A stretch of DNA of 48,583 bases from Lentisphaerae bacterium RIFOXYA12_64_32 (GTDB lineage: Bacteria > Verrucomicrobiota > Lentisphaeria > Oligosphaerales > YB12-FULL-65-16). Under the pieces are notes generated by a model, which was given only the letters and a program-made list of their open reading frames with translations, had not been told where the DNA came from and searched no databases. Position numbers and translations under genes: made by a program. The stretch lies in the NCBI GenBank assembly GCA_001803235.1, contig MHBL01000225.1, positions 1 to 48,583 of the forward strand. Reading direction: 5' to 3'. Each line of letters starts with the position of its first letter. Positions within the stretch are counted from its first letter, which is position 1. Below, piece by piece: positions 1 through 7,742 of this stretch.

Positions 1-58
1 GGGGACACGCCGGGGGTACTCACCGCACGCGACAGTCACGAATCTTGAAACAGCCCTG
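1..58 (-). repeat. Partial copy of a 160-bp inverted-repeat element (family A)
   Basis: This segment is the reverse complement of 20236-20293 with one mismatch in 58 bases. It ends in the 17-18 base terminal sequence ATCTTGAAACAGCCCTG that also bounds the complete copy at 20235-20394. The window start cuts the element. No gene lies in 1-113. Confidence 0.85.
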
Positions 59-113
59 CATCACATCGACAGAACCTTGTGGTTTGAAGCAAGAAGGGGT
101 AATGTAGAGTGTC

Positions 114-339
114 ATGTACCGAGGCTGCGAGTTACTCAGCGAGATCACCGACGTCGAGATTATTGCAGTCGGGAACAGGATTCGTGATCTCCGGCGCCTG
201 CGACGGACTACGGCGACGGCCGCTGGCGGAAGATGAAGGGCAAGGCGACAGTGCGTTTGCCCGATGGCACCGTTGCAAAGGCCGAATTGCGACGAGCGTC
301 GGCGGCAAGGAACTTAAGATCAAACGGCTCTTATCCTGA
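114..339 (+). pseudogene. Frameshifted small conserved hypothetical gene
   Basis: Three consecutive reading frames together spell one small protein. Frame one starts at ATG 114 (MYRGCELLSEITDVEI and on to RIRDLRRLR). A second frame from about 209 reads YGDGRWRKMKGKATVRLPDG. A third ends GGKELKIKRLLS at stop 337-339. From memory, intact relatives read continuously through a GRWRK..G.A.VRLP.G stretch and end in an E.KIKR-type tail, with a few extra residues before the tail that seem to be missing here. Both shifts are in the same direction, as expected from two single-base losses or sequencing errors. The next gene starts only two bases downstream, so the two were probably co-transcribed. The function of the family is unknown. 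Confidence 0.6.
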
Positions 340-341
340 CC

Positions 342-569
342 ATGAAACGCGATACAGCACAATACGTTGTCTGTGTTCGGAATGAGGACTACACCGCGTC
401 GCTCGAGTTGAGGAAGATCTACACGGTGATTCCGGATTCGGATGCAGAGGCGCACGGGATGATTCGTTTGGTCGATGAGTCGGGGGAAGACTACCTCTAC
501 CCTCGAGATCTGTTTCTCCCGATCGATGTTCCGCAGACCATCTCTCGCGCCTTCGCGATGGCGTGCTGA
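342..569 (+). CDS. Small conserved hypothetical protein (75 aa)
   Basis: A 75-residue acidic soluble protein with the pattern YVVCVRNEDYTASLELRKIY followed by a GMIRLVDESGEDYLYP segment. I recall a family of small proteins of this length and pattern in several bacterial phyla, where it commonly follows the type of small gene seen broken just upstream; I know of no function. It begins two bases after the stop of that broken gene, consistent with a two-gene unit. There is no signal peptide or membrane segment. The pairing resembles other small bicistronic modules, but I see no positive evidence for a toxin or antitoxin. Confidence 0.75.
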   Translation: MKRDTAQYVVCVRNEDYTASLELRKIYTVIPDSDAEAHGMIRLVDESGEDYLYPRDLFLPIDVPQTISRAFAMAC

Positions 570-738
570 GCGGTAGTGGAACGCCACGGTATTCCCGACG
601 ACCTCGTGTCTCTTGGGCGGCAGAACTCGTGTGCCGCGGGGATGCACTCCAGAGCGCTCGGCGTCTGTAACCTTTCTTCGCCGGCACGAGTAACAGGCTA
701 CGGCGATGCTCTCCGTCAAGCTCAAAGGCCGAGGTGTC

Positions 739-2412
739 ATGATGCCGGCATGGGTGTGGTTGCTGTTTGTTGTCCTCTGGGGTGCGGGCATCCCGGTGCG
801 GGCAACCGACTGGGTGCGCGAGCAGAACGATGTCAGCATCCCCATGCGTGACGGCAAGGCGCTGGCGGCGCGGGTGTTGCTGCCGCCGCAGTCGGGCCGC
901 TACCCGTGCGTGCTGGTGCAGACGCCGTACAACAAAGACCGTGCCGGGCGCGAGGTGGGCGACATCGCGCAGGTCGCCGATGCGGCGCGCGGCAGCGCCG
1001 ACACCTGGCGGCGCTTCGACCGCGACCACTACGCCTACGTGTTCGTCGACTGGCGCGGGTTCTACGCCAGTAAGGACGCGATGGCGGGCGTGAAACGGCT
1101 CACCTGGCGCCGCGGCCAGGACGGCTACGACTGCGTCGAGTGGTGTGCGGCTCAGTCCTGGTGCGACGGCAAGGTCGGGACCTGGGGCGGGTCGGCTCTG
1201 GGCAAGCAGCAGTTCGACACGGCCGCCGAGCAGCCGCCGCACTTGGTCTGCTGCGTGCCGCTGATCGCCTACATGGGCCAGCGCTACGAAGCCTACTACG
1301 AAGGCGGCGTGATGCTCGAAGCGCACGTCAAGGCCTTGGACCGGCTCGGGTTCGGCGTCAGCCGCATGGTCGCCAGCACGCCGTTGCCGGGTGCGCTGAT
1401 ATGGACGATCGCGCGCAACCGCTCGTACACGCCGGAGAAGATCACCGTCCCGTGCCTGATGATCAGCGGCTGGTGGGACAACTACCCGGCGGACGTCATC
1501 GAGATGTTCAATGACGTTGTCGCTCGCGGCGGAGACGAGGCGCGCGCGCAGTCGAAACTGATTATGGGTCCGTGGGCGCACACGGCCGTGGACCTGCCGC
1601 GGCAGGGCGACCTGGTGTTCGACAACGCCAGCGCCTACTCGGCGAAGATCACGATGCAGTTCTTCGACTACTTCCTGCGCGGGAAGACGGACAGCGGCTG
1701 GGCGAAGGTGGCGCGTGTCAATGCGTACCAGTGTGGCGACGAGACGTGGGTCGGCGGCGAGGCGTGGGCCAAGCTTGAGGGAAAGCCGCAGACGCTGCAG
1801 TTGTTCGGCGACGGCAGCATTCGCGCAGCGGTTGCGGACTCCGCACCGGCCCGGACGCCGCCGACCCGCACCTACACGTACGACCCGCACGATGCGTCGC
1901 CGACTATTGGCGGCCAGAACCTGCCGCCGCTCACGCACGGCCCCAAGGACGTCGCGTCCATCGAGAAGCGCAAGGATGTGCTGGTCTACCGGACCGAGGC
2001 GCTCAAGGCGCCGCTGCGTCTGCGCGGGGATGCGGAACTCGCCCTGACCCTCTCCTGCGACCGCACGGATTGCGACCTGCACGTGCGGTTGTGCGACACG
2101 CTCGCGGACGGCCGGAGTTTCCTGGTCAGCGAAACCATTCAGCGCGCCCAACTCCGCGACGGCAAGACGGTCCAGCCGCTTGAGCCCGGCAAGCCGTACA
2201 CGCTGACCTTGCGTTTCGCGCCGCACGCCTACACGTGGCTGCCTGGACACAGGCTGGAACTGATCGTCACTTCCGGCAACTCGCCCCGTTACGAGCGGAA
2301 TCCGCACACCGGCGCCGACCATTGGGATGAAGCCGCGGCGCAACCGGTCACGGTCACCATTCAGCACACGGCCGACTCGCCCGCTGTTCTGCGCCTGCCT
2401 GTGGCGCCATGA
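739..2412 (+). CDS. CocE/NonD-family serine hydrolase (X-Pro dipeptidyl-peptidase-like), secreted
   Basis: An alpha/beta hydrolase of the CocE/X-Pro dipeptidyl-peptidase type that probably acts on acyl, ester or peptide bonds outside the cytoplasm. Counting from ATG 739, a signal peptide covers roughly residues 1-22 (PAWVWLLFVVLWGAG core). The catalytic serine is in GGSALG (Ser152), the aspartate in GWWDNY (Asp247) and the histidine in GPWAHT (His281), the usual Ser-Asp-His order. Residues from about 340 to the end form the C-terminal jelly roll typical of the family, with DLHVRLCD and an HRLELIVTSGNSPRY-type ending. The frame stays open back to 706, but GAGGTG-type pairing lies just before the ATG pair at 739/742, and these starts place the signal peptide at the N-terminus. 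The length (about 557 aa) is normal. Substrate cannot be told from sequence. Confidence 0.88.
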   Translation: MMPAWVWLLFVVLWGAGIPVRATDWVREQNDVSIPMRDGKALAARVLLPPQSGRYPCVLVQTPYNKDRAGREVGDIAQVADAARGSADTWRRFDRDHYAYVFVDWRGFYASKDAMAGVKRLTWRRGQDGYDCVEWCAAQSWCDGKVGTWGGSALGKQQFDTAAEQPPHLVCCVPLIAYMGQRYEAYYEGGVMLEAHVKALDRLGFGVSRMVASTPLPGALIWTIARNRSYTPEKITVPCLMISGWWDNYPADVIEMFNDVVARGGDEARAQSKLIMGPWAHTAVDLPRQGDLVFDNASAYSAKITMQFFDYFLRGKTDSGWAKVARVNAYQCGDETWVGGEAWAKLEGKPQTLQLFGDGSIRAAVADSAPARTPPTRTYTYDPHDASPTIGGQNLPPLTHGPKDVASIEKRKDVLVYRTEALKAPLRLRGDAELALTLSCDRTDCDLHVRLCDTLADGRSFLVSETIQRAQLRDGKTVQPLEPGKPYTLTLRFAPHAYTWLPGHRLELIVTSGNSPRYERNPHTGADHWDEAAAQPVTVTIQHTADSPAVLRLPVAP

Positions 2413-2487
2413 GCGGCGAGGTTAGTCCCTTGGTCGCAGTCTCTCGGAACCCAACGGCCGAGCCCCGTCGTGGTGGGCTCAGGTGAT

Positions 2488-2538
2488 GCGTCAGCGCCCC
2501 CGGGCAGCGTACCGCCCGGTCATACCGAGGTGAAACTG
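2488..2538 (+). repeat. Intergenic repeat family D, copy 1
   Basis: About 50 bases shared with 40812-40862 at roughly 84% by eye: CGTCAGCG, then a CCCGGGC...ACCGCCCGGT hairpin-forming core, then GAGGTGAAACTG. Both copies lie shortly after the stop of a + strand gene in the same orientation. It is part of a 454-base gene-free stretch (2413-2866) that also holds repeat family C and otherwise shows nothing I recognise. Confidence 0.7.
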
Positions 2539-2552
2539 GCCACGACGCTTCC

Positions 2553-2630
2553 GGAGCCCGCGAGGACGCGGGCGCTCCAAAGTCAGCCCCCCGTGCCAGT
2601 CCCTGGAGCGCCCGCGTCCTCGCGGGCTCT
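2553..2630. repeat. Long inverted repeat, family C
   Basis: The arms 2553-2579 (GGAGCCCGCGAGGACGCG core) and 2604-2630 are nearly perfect reverse complements of about 26 bases, separated by 24 bases. Each arm contains its own smaller palindrome, CCCGCG-AGGA-CGCGGG. The same arm sequence recurs at the end of the window (48564-48583). In transcripts of the upstream hydrolase it would form a strong hairpin, but there is no T-run, so it is better seen as a REP-like element than a standard terminator. Confidence 0.8.
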
Positions 2631-2866
2631 GGACTCCTTCAGTTTCATGGGGAGTGAAGGTGGGCGCCGGGCCTCCTGATCCGGCGCGATGGGGTGACGC
2701 GACCGAACCAGGCCAGGCCGGGAGACCTGGCATCCACCTCGGACTGACGCAGCACGGGCTCAGCCTGAATACCGGTGTACTCCGGTGCAACGCAGTGCTA
2801 TCGTATGTTTGAGTCCCAGGCAGATGGGGCGGCACGGAACAGCCCGCGAATCAGGAGGCCGAATCT

Positions 2867-3760
2867 GTGACGATGCGTGACCCTTCCGCAACGAGCTCGA
2901 CCTTGCCGTTCGCGTTGGTTTGCCTGCTGGCGTTTGGCGGCCGTTCTGTGCGCGGCGAGGAGTTGCAGCGCCTCGATGGCGCCCGCCTCGTCGAGCATGC
3001 GGCCAACGACGGCGACAGTTTTCACGTCAAGGCGGGGGAGCGTGACCTGGTGGTGCGGTTGTACTTCGTCGACTGTTGCGAAACGGAAGCCAGCACGGAC
3101 AGCGACGCGCGACGCGTGCGTGAGCAGATGCGCTACTTCGGTCTGCCCGATGCCCCGCGGACGCTGCACTTCGGGAGCGTGGCAAAGGCGTTCACGGCCA
3201 AGGTTCTGTCGCAGCCGTTCACGGTTCACACCGCGTTCGCTCGGGCCCTGGGCCGATCCGCCACGCCGCGCGTGTACGCCATGGTCACGACCGCGGCAGG
3301 TGAGGACCTTGCCTCGTTGCTGGTGAAGAGCGGCCTCGCCCGTGCCCGCGGCGTGGGCCGGGAGATGCCGGACGGGACCTCGCGCGATGAGCAGACCGAG
3401 CGCCTTTGCGACATGCAGGACGCGGCCATGCTCAAGCGTGTCGGTGTCTGGGCGGAGGCCAACCCCGAGCGCCTCGCCGAACTGCGGGCCGCTGAGCGCG
3501 CAGAGGAGCGCGAATTGGATGCGTTCATGGGCCGGCAGGCTGCTCCGGTTGCCGCCGGAACTGCACCGCAACCTCTGGATGTTAACCGTGCGACGCGGGA
3601 ACAACTGGCCGCCATCCCGGGAATGAGAACGGAATGGATTGACGCGATCATTGCCGGGCGTCCCCACGCGCGGATCGAAGACCTGCTCCGCGTCAAGGGG
3701 ATCGGGCCGAAAACGCTGGAGAAACTGCGCCCCTACGTCATGATCGCTGACCCGCGTTGA
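2867..3760 (+). CDS. Secreted SNase-like protein with C-terminal helix-hairpin-helix domain
   Basis: A staphylococcal-nuclease-fold (OB-fold) domain fused to a ComEA-type helix-hairpin-helix DNA-binding unit. A signal peptide covers about residues 1-30. The SNase part has DGDSFHV (48-54), RLYFVDCCETE (64-74, equivalent to the usual R-L-x-G-I-D-x-P-E site but with Cys pair CC) and RVYAMV. The HhH region has LDVNRATREQLAAIPGM (237-253) and LLRVKGIGPKTLEKL (273-287). GTG 2867 is chosen as the start because AGGAGG at 2853-2858 lies 8 bases upstream; the ATG two codons later is spaced too far. The likely role is extracytoplasmic nucleic acid binding or cleavage. Whether the altered active-site loop is catalytic is unclear. 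Confidence 0.85.
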   Translation: MTMRDPSATSSTLPFALVCLLAFGGRSVRGEELQRLDGARLVEHAANDGDSFHVKAGERDLVVRLYFVDCCETEASTDSDARRVREQMRYFGLPDAPRTLHFGSVAKAFTAKVLSQPFTVHTAFARALGRSATPRVYAMVTTAAGEDLASLLVKSGLARARGVGREMPDGTSRDEQTERLCDMQDAAMLKRVGVWAEANPERLAELRAAERAEERELDAFMGRQAAPVAAGTAPQPLDVNRATREQLAAIPGMRTEWIDAIIAGRPHARIEDLLRVKGIGPKTLEKLRPYVMIADPR

Positions 3761-3785
3761 GGCAAGAGAAAGCCGGGAGTGCTGT

Positions 3786-5048
3786 GTGGCAAAGGGCGCC
3801 TTGAAGGTCGGCAAAGAAGCGTCTCACACAAATTGGCGACCCCACCGGCCTTGGACTACCTTACTCCTCGTGATCCCCGGAAAGCAATCTATCCGTTCTC
3901 ATCGGGCGCGCCGCTGGCTCTTCACCCTGATCACCCTCGGTTTGACCGCCACGGTGCTGGAACTGGGCTCCAAGCTTTTCGCCCGCAAGTACCTGCTCTA
4001 TAGCAGGCCGGCCTTTGGCAACGTCCTCATGGACCACGCCGTCCTGCACCATGTGTGGATTCCCAGCCGGCTCACGACGATCAACGACCGCGGTGTGCCC
4101 TACACCGTCATCACGAACTCGCAGGGCTGGAACGAGACGTACGACGTTTCTCGCGAGAAGCCAGCGGACATCTTCCGTGTCTTCTACGTCGGGGACTCGA
4201 ACACCCAGGGCGTCGTGATGCCGGAACACAAGATGGTTGAATTGGTGGAGAATGGACTGAACGCCGAGTACCAAGGTAAACCGGCTCATTTCGAAGTGAT
4301 CAACACGGGCACCTCAAGCTACTCGTTCGTGTTGTACCATCTGCTGATCAAGACGGTGCTGCTGGACTACTCCCCGGATCTGATCGTCCTGAACATCGAC
4401 ATGAGTGATGTCGCCAACGACGCCGGGTACCGGCCATACGCCGTCCGTGACAGCGCCCACGAGATTGTCGCGGTCCCGCCCGCCATGGCTCCGCGCTACA
4501 TCATGACGGCCGAGGGCACCGCCCGGATCTGCAACACGTTTGCCCTGCCGCACTGGCTGACTGACCACTCCGACTTTCTGTTCCTCCTGGACACAACGTT
4601 CCGCAATGCCCGCATCAAGCTCAGTCTCCGCGACCTCGACCGCCGTGCCAACTGGCTGGCGCTCGAGTGGCCTCCGGAGACCGTCGCCAGCATCAACGAG
4701 TCTATGGCGACACGGGTGTCTACGCTGAGGCTCTTGAAGTCCCATGGAGTTCGCGCGATGGTTGCCAGCGTGCCGCACTACGAGCAGTTCACCGGCCGGC
4801 AGTCACCCCGCCCGCACCAGGTTCTGCGGGAAGTCGTGGAGCGCGAGGGTGTGCCATTCCTCGATTCCTATGCCGCGCTCAAACCCAAGATCGTCGGTTC
4901 CCAAGTGACAGGCTACTATTGGAAGACGGACTCGACGCACTTCAACATCGCCGGCAACCGGATTTGGGCCGACGCGCAACTGGCGTTCCTGCTCGACCCG
5001 CGGAATGGCCTCTTGCCGCCGCTCCCCGGGGGCGGTGACCAGCACTGA
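3786..5048 (+). CDS. Membrane-anchored SGNH/GDSL-type hydrolase-like protein
   Basis: A 420-residue protein with one N-terminal membrane helix (about residues 43-60) and an SGNH-type domain outside. Block I is GDSNTQG (136-142, catalytic Ser138), a block-III-like NIDMSDVAND follows (193-202), and block V is DSTHFNIAGN (Asp382, His385). Members of this class remove acetyl or other acyl groups from envelope or exported polysaccharides. The start is GTG 3786, nine residues or more ahead of any alternative, with GGGAG a few bases upstream; its first 40 residues are basic and cytosolic. It lies 25 bases after the SNase-HhH gene and may share its transcript. No glycosyltransferase neighbour helps to define the substrate. 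Confidence 0.78.
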   Translation: MAKGALKVGKEASHTNWRPHRPWTTLLLVIPGKQSIRSHRARRWLFTLITLGLTATVLELGSKLFARKYLLYSRPAFGNVLMDHAVLHHVWIPSRLTTINDRGVPYTVITNSQGWNETYDVSREKPADIFRVFYVGDSNTQGVVMPEHKMVELVENGLNAEYQGKPAHFEVINTGTSSYSFVLYHLLIKTVLLDYSPDLIVLNIDMSDVANDAGYRPYAVRDSAHEIVAVPPAMAPRYIMTAEGTARICNTFALPHWLTDHSDFLFLLDTTFRNARIKLSLRDLDRRANWLALEWPPETVASINESMATRVSTLRLLKSHGVRAMVASVPHYEQFTGRQSPRPHQVLREVVEREGVPFLDSYAALKPKIVGSQVTGYYWKTDSTHFNIAGNRIWADAQLAFLLDPRNGLLPPLPGGGDQH

Positions 5049-5076
5049 CGCATCACCTCGAGATACTGTCCATTCC

Positions 5077-5105
5077 TTGCAGTTCCCAGGCCTCTGCGCT
5101 ATCTT
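5077..5105 (+). promoter_or_regulatory. Candidate sigma70-type promoter for the REC-REC-STAS gene
   Basis: TTGCAG (5077-5082), a 17-base spacer and TATCTT (5100-5105). Transcription would start near 5112, about 107 bases before the chosen ATG at 5219. A small stem GCTCGT/ACGAGC lies in the leader near 5160. This is sequence pattern only. Confidence 0.35.
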
Positions 5106-5218
5106 CTAAACCATGACGCCGGAACGCCATTTTCTGTCACTTTTCACGCATGATAGTGAGCTCGTGCTCAACGAGCCTGAAATCAAGTCGGGAGAATAGT
5201 TTCCAGCAGGTCACGCTA

Positions 5219-6388
5219 ATGCCCATAAAAATCCTGACGGTTGACGACAGCAAGATATTCCAGAAGTTCATCGCCAAGACACTCAAGCCATTTGCATGCC
5301 AGATTACGGAGGCGTCCAATGGTTTGGAGGGCATAGCTGCGGCGACGCGCGACAAGCCCGACCTCATCATTCTCGATATCACCATGCCCGTGATGGATGG
5401 CGTGGAGGCGCTCGCGAGACTGAAGAGCGATCCGTCCCTAAAGGGCATTCCCGTCATCATGCTGACGGGCGAGTCTGATCGCGAGAGCGTGCTGAAGACT
5501 GTGAAGTTGGGCGTTCGCGACTACATCGTGAAGCCGTTCAAGGCGGATCAGTTCCTCGAAAAGGTGGCGAAGATCGTCACGCTGGTTCCGGTGGTAACCG
5601 AATCGCGGAAGAAGACGTTCTCCGACGCGCTGACCATTCTCGTGGTGGACGACAAGCCGGCGATCATCTCGATGATCACTGATGGTTTGAAGGGAAAGGC
5701 GCCCTGGAAGGTGGTCGGCAAGCCGACTGGCGCTGACGCGATGGCGGAGGTCGCGAGCGCCATCCCCGATGCAATTCTCATGAGCGTGTCGTTGCCGAAC
5801 AACGAGGGTGAAACGCTCCTGCAGCAGTTGCGAAGCAATCCGCGGTTGCACGCCACACCCATTCTGGGGATGTGCGCACAGACCGATCAGGACGCGCTGG
5901 GCCGAGCGGAAAAGGCGGGTTGCTCGGGGATTGTGACCAAGCCGATTGACATCGACGTGCTGGTCGGACAGCTTCTGAAGGCGATGAACATCGACGCGTC
6001 GACCATGTACTTTGCGGTCGTGGATGATGCGCAGCTTCTGACGTTGCCGGCGAAGATGACGGCCAAGGTCATGAACGATATTTCCGGCCTTGCCGGGAAA
6101 GTCTTCAACGACATGGTCAATGCGGGGCTTGTGAAGATGATCATCGACGCCGCGCCGGTAAAAGAGGACGATGGATCCGTTTCGAAGCTGACCCTTTCGA
6201 TCGTGCAAAGGGCGGAAGAGATCAGCATCAAGGTCGGCGTCGCGTGCTCCGCACCGATGATGCGGGATGTTCGCTCGTCCAAGGAAACGGCTGCAATCCC
6301 CGTCGGCGCCAGCGTGGCCGAAGTCCAAGCGGCGTTCAGAAAGGAAGCCGCTGCGAAAAATCCTGCTTTACGGGGAATGGGGAGATAG
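5219..6388 (+). CDS. Response regulator with two receivers and a C-terminal STAS-like domain
   Basis: A 389-residue signalling protein. Receiver 1 (residues 4-125) is canonical: Asp9-Asp10, phosphoacceptor Asp53 in LIILDITMPVMDG and Lys105 in YIVKPF. Receiver 2 (about 137-258) keeps VVDD and TKP but carries Ser where the phosphoacceptor should be (DAILMSVSLP). The last ~115 residues (LTLPAKMTAKVMND to ASVAEVQAAF) show the beta-alpha pattern of a STAS domain, as in anti-sigma-factor antagonists; this is a fold-level judgement. ATG 5219 is preferred over upstream ATG 5150 because it sits at the start of the receiver fold and has AGCAGG 8 bases upstream. It is encoded convergently with the large chemosensory-hydrogenase operon and may be one of its output partners. 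Confidence 0.85.
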   Translation: MPIKILTVDDSKIFQKFIAKTLKPFACQITEASNGLEGIAAATRDKPDLIILDITMPVMDGVEALARLKSDPSLKGIPVIMLTGESDRESVLKTVKLGVRDYIVKPFKADQFLEKVAKIVTLVPVVTESRKKTFSDALTILVVDDKPAIISMITDGLKGKAPWKVVGKPTGADAMAEVASAIPDAILMSVSLPNNEGETLLQQLRSNPRLHATPILGMCAQTDQDALGRAEKAGCSGIVTKPIDIDVLVGQLLKAMNIDASTMYFAVVDDAQLLTLPAKMTAKVMNDISGLAGKVFNDMVNAGLVKMIIDAAPVKEDDGSVSKLTLSIVQRAEEISIKVGVACSAPMMRDVRSSKETAAIPVGASVAEVQAAFRKEAAAKNPALRGMGR

Positions 6389-6564
6389 CTGGAGACGCGC
6401 GAATTGCGGCGTACCGGGTGGGCAGGGGATGATTGGCGGGGATGGGAGTGTCACGTTCGGCATCGGACCTGAATGACGAACAGCGACTCCGAATCCCGCT
6501 CTTTCTTCGGTTCCCGGTTCTCCCTCCGTCGAGGTTCGGCTCCTGAGACGTACCACGCGGAAGA

Positions 6565-7137
6565 CTACTTCTTGGCGGCATTCGTGGCGAAGAACTTGAT
6601 CCAGGACTTGAGGCCTTGCTCGCCGACACCGTCGTACTTCTGGGGCGCGAGGCAGGCATCCTTGGCGATGCTGACCAGAGGATTGTAGTGGGACTTGCCG
6701 CCGTGCACGGACTTGCGGAAGAAGAAGGAGCCTTTCTCCCCGGTAGACGATGACAGCACGATCACCGGTATGCCTTGGGCCAAGTTGCGCGACTCGTAGT
6801 CCTGGCGCAGATGGTCAATCAACTGCCATCCGTCCATGACCGGCATTTCCAGGTCGGTAACGATGAAGAGGGGATCACGGAGGTACTTCCGCCGGATCTC
6901 CTGGAGGCGCTCCAATCCTTGCTGGCCATCTTCGGCCTCGAAGATGACGACGCGACTGTCGTGGGCCGTGATACTCTTGACTACCGCTCTGCGGACCAGT
7001 CGCGAATCGTCGACGACCAGGACGGTATTGCTCTTGGGGTCAGCGTGGTGCTCGATGGATTCCAGCAGGGCGTGGTAGGCTGTCACGCCGTCCTGGTCCT
7101 GCTCTTTGATTTCCCGCGCCGGTTGTTCTTGGCTCAT
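6565..7137 (-). CDS. Single-domain response regulator (CheY-like) closing the chemosensory-hydrogenase run
   Basis: A 190-residue protein with a ~35-residue N-terminal extension and one receiver domain: VLVVDDSR (39-46), phosphoacceptor Asp95 in FIVTDLEMPVMDG and the switch region IVLSSSTGEKG. After that the sequence departs from the usual form: no KP motif is evident, and it ends in a Phe/Lys-rich tail (SWIKFFATNAAKK). The start is ATG 7137, with GGAGGA about 8 bases upstream; the longer frame from 7188 has no such site. It is the last gene of the minus-strand run, 159 bases after the TusA-like gene. It probably receives phosphate from the CheA encoded upstream. The target of its output is unknown. 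Confidence 0.85.
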   Translation of the reverse strand: MSQEQPAREIKEQDQDGVTAYHALLESIEHHADPKSNTVLVVDDSRLVRRAVVKSITAHDSRVVIFEAEDGQQGLERLQEIRRKYLRDPLFIVTDLEMPVMDGWQLIDHLRQDYESRNLAQGIPVIVLSSSTGEKGSFFFRKSVHGGKSHYNPLVSIAKDACLAPQKYDGVGEQGLKSWIKFFATNAAKK

Positions 7138-7296
7138 GTCGGAATCCTCCGTATTGTTCCTCGCCACCGCGGGGGCGAACCCCGTCACGGGGACCGCCCC
7201 GCGGACAATCGATCCCAGGCGACGGTCAGTGCCCCGGGCCTGGGACCCCCTCTCTCTGGGAACCCGACGGTCTTGCCGGTGTCGGAGCCGGTTGCC

Positions 7297-7518
7297 TCAG
7301 AGTTGGACGGTGGCGATGTGATAGCCGCCGTGGTCAACACAACTCATGAGCACCTTGCCCGAATCCTTGCACCATTTCTCGACGTCCTTGGGGAAGGACG
7401 GGCAGTCGGCATGCACTTCGACGGTCGATCCTTTCGGCGCCGTGTGGGCCTTGATTGCCAGTTTCAGAACCGGTTGCGGGCATTTCAGCCCCTTGCAGTT
7501 CAGTACCTCATTCGCCAT
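7297..7518 (-). CDS. TusA/SirA-family sulfur carrier-like protein
   Basis: A 73-residue protein with the TusA fold signature: MANEVLNCKGLKCPQPVLKL near the N-terminus contains the CPxP motif with the sulfur-carrying cysteine. Extra cysteines are present in HADCPSFPKDVEKWC and LMSCVDHGGY, which is more than in classical TusA. TusA proteins pass persulfide sulfur between enzymes. ATG 7518 is supported by a GGAGGG site 6 bases upstream; the much longer open frame to 7758 overlaps the hydrogenase gene and has no such support. It lies 224 bases after mvhA. TusA-like carriers are known partners of Hdr-like sulfur-oxidising complexes, so its position beside hdrA may be functional. Confidence 0.88.
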   Translation of the reverse strand: MANEVLNCKGLKCPQPVLKLAIKAHTAPKGSTVEVHADCPSFPKDVEKWCKDSGKVLMSCVDHGGYHIATVQL

Positions 7519-7560
7519 TGGTTTCCCTCCTTGGTTTTCACTCGCTTCTCGCCATCCTCG

Positions 7561-7583
7561 TGGCCATCGCCTGTCGATGGCCA
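7561..7583 (-). other. Perfect 9-bp stem-loop between mvhA and the TusA-like gene
   Basis: TGGCCATCG and CGATGGCCA pair perfectly around a five-base loop. It lies within the 224-base gap between the hydrogenase large subunit and the TusA-like gene. There is no T-run after it on the minus strand, so a processing or stability element is as likely as a terminator. Confidence 0.35.
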
Positions 7584-7742
7584 ACACCGTGCAGGTGCAG
7601 AAAGGACCGACGATTGCGAGAACGATTACCGGTTCGTCAGTCGGGTCCCGTCCATGATTTGGCGGAACCCTTCCTGTCCTGTCAACGCCCAGCCAAACGT
7701 CCGGATGTTCATCGACCATCCGCCCGACCTGCAGGCCGCTAT

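Noticed and set aside
331..2367. 678-aa open frame on the minus strand opposite the CocE-type gene
   Set aside because: Arg/Ala-rich text without domain patterns; the + strand frame has a signal peptide and full catalytic triad.
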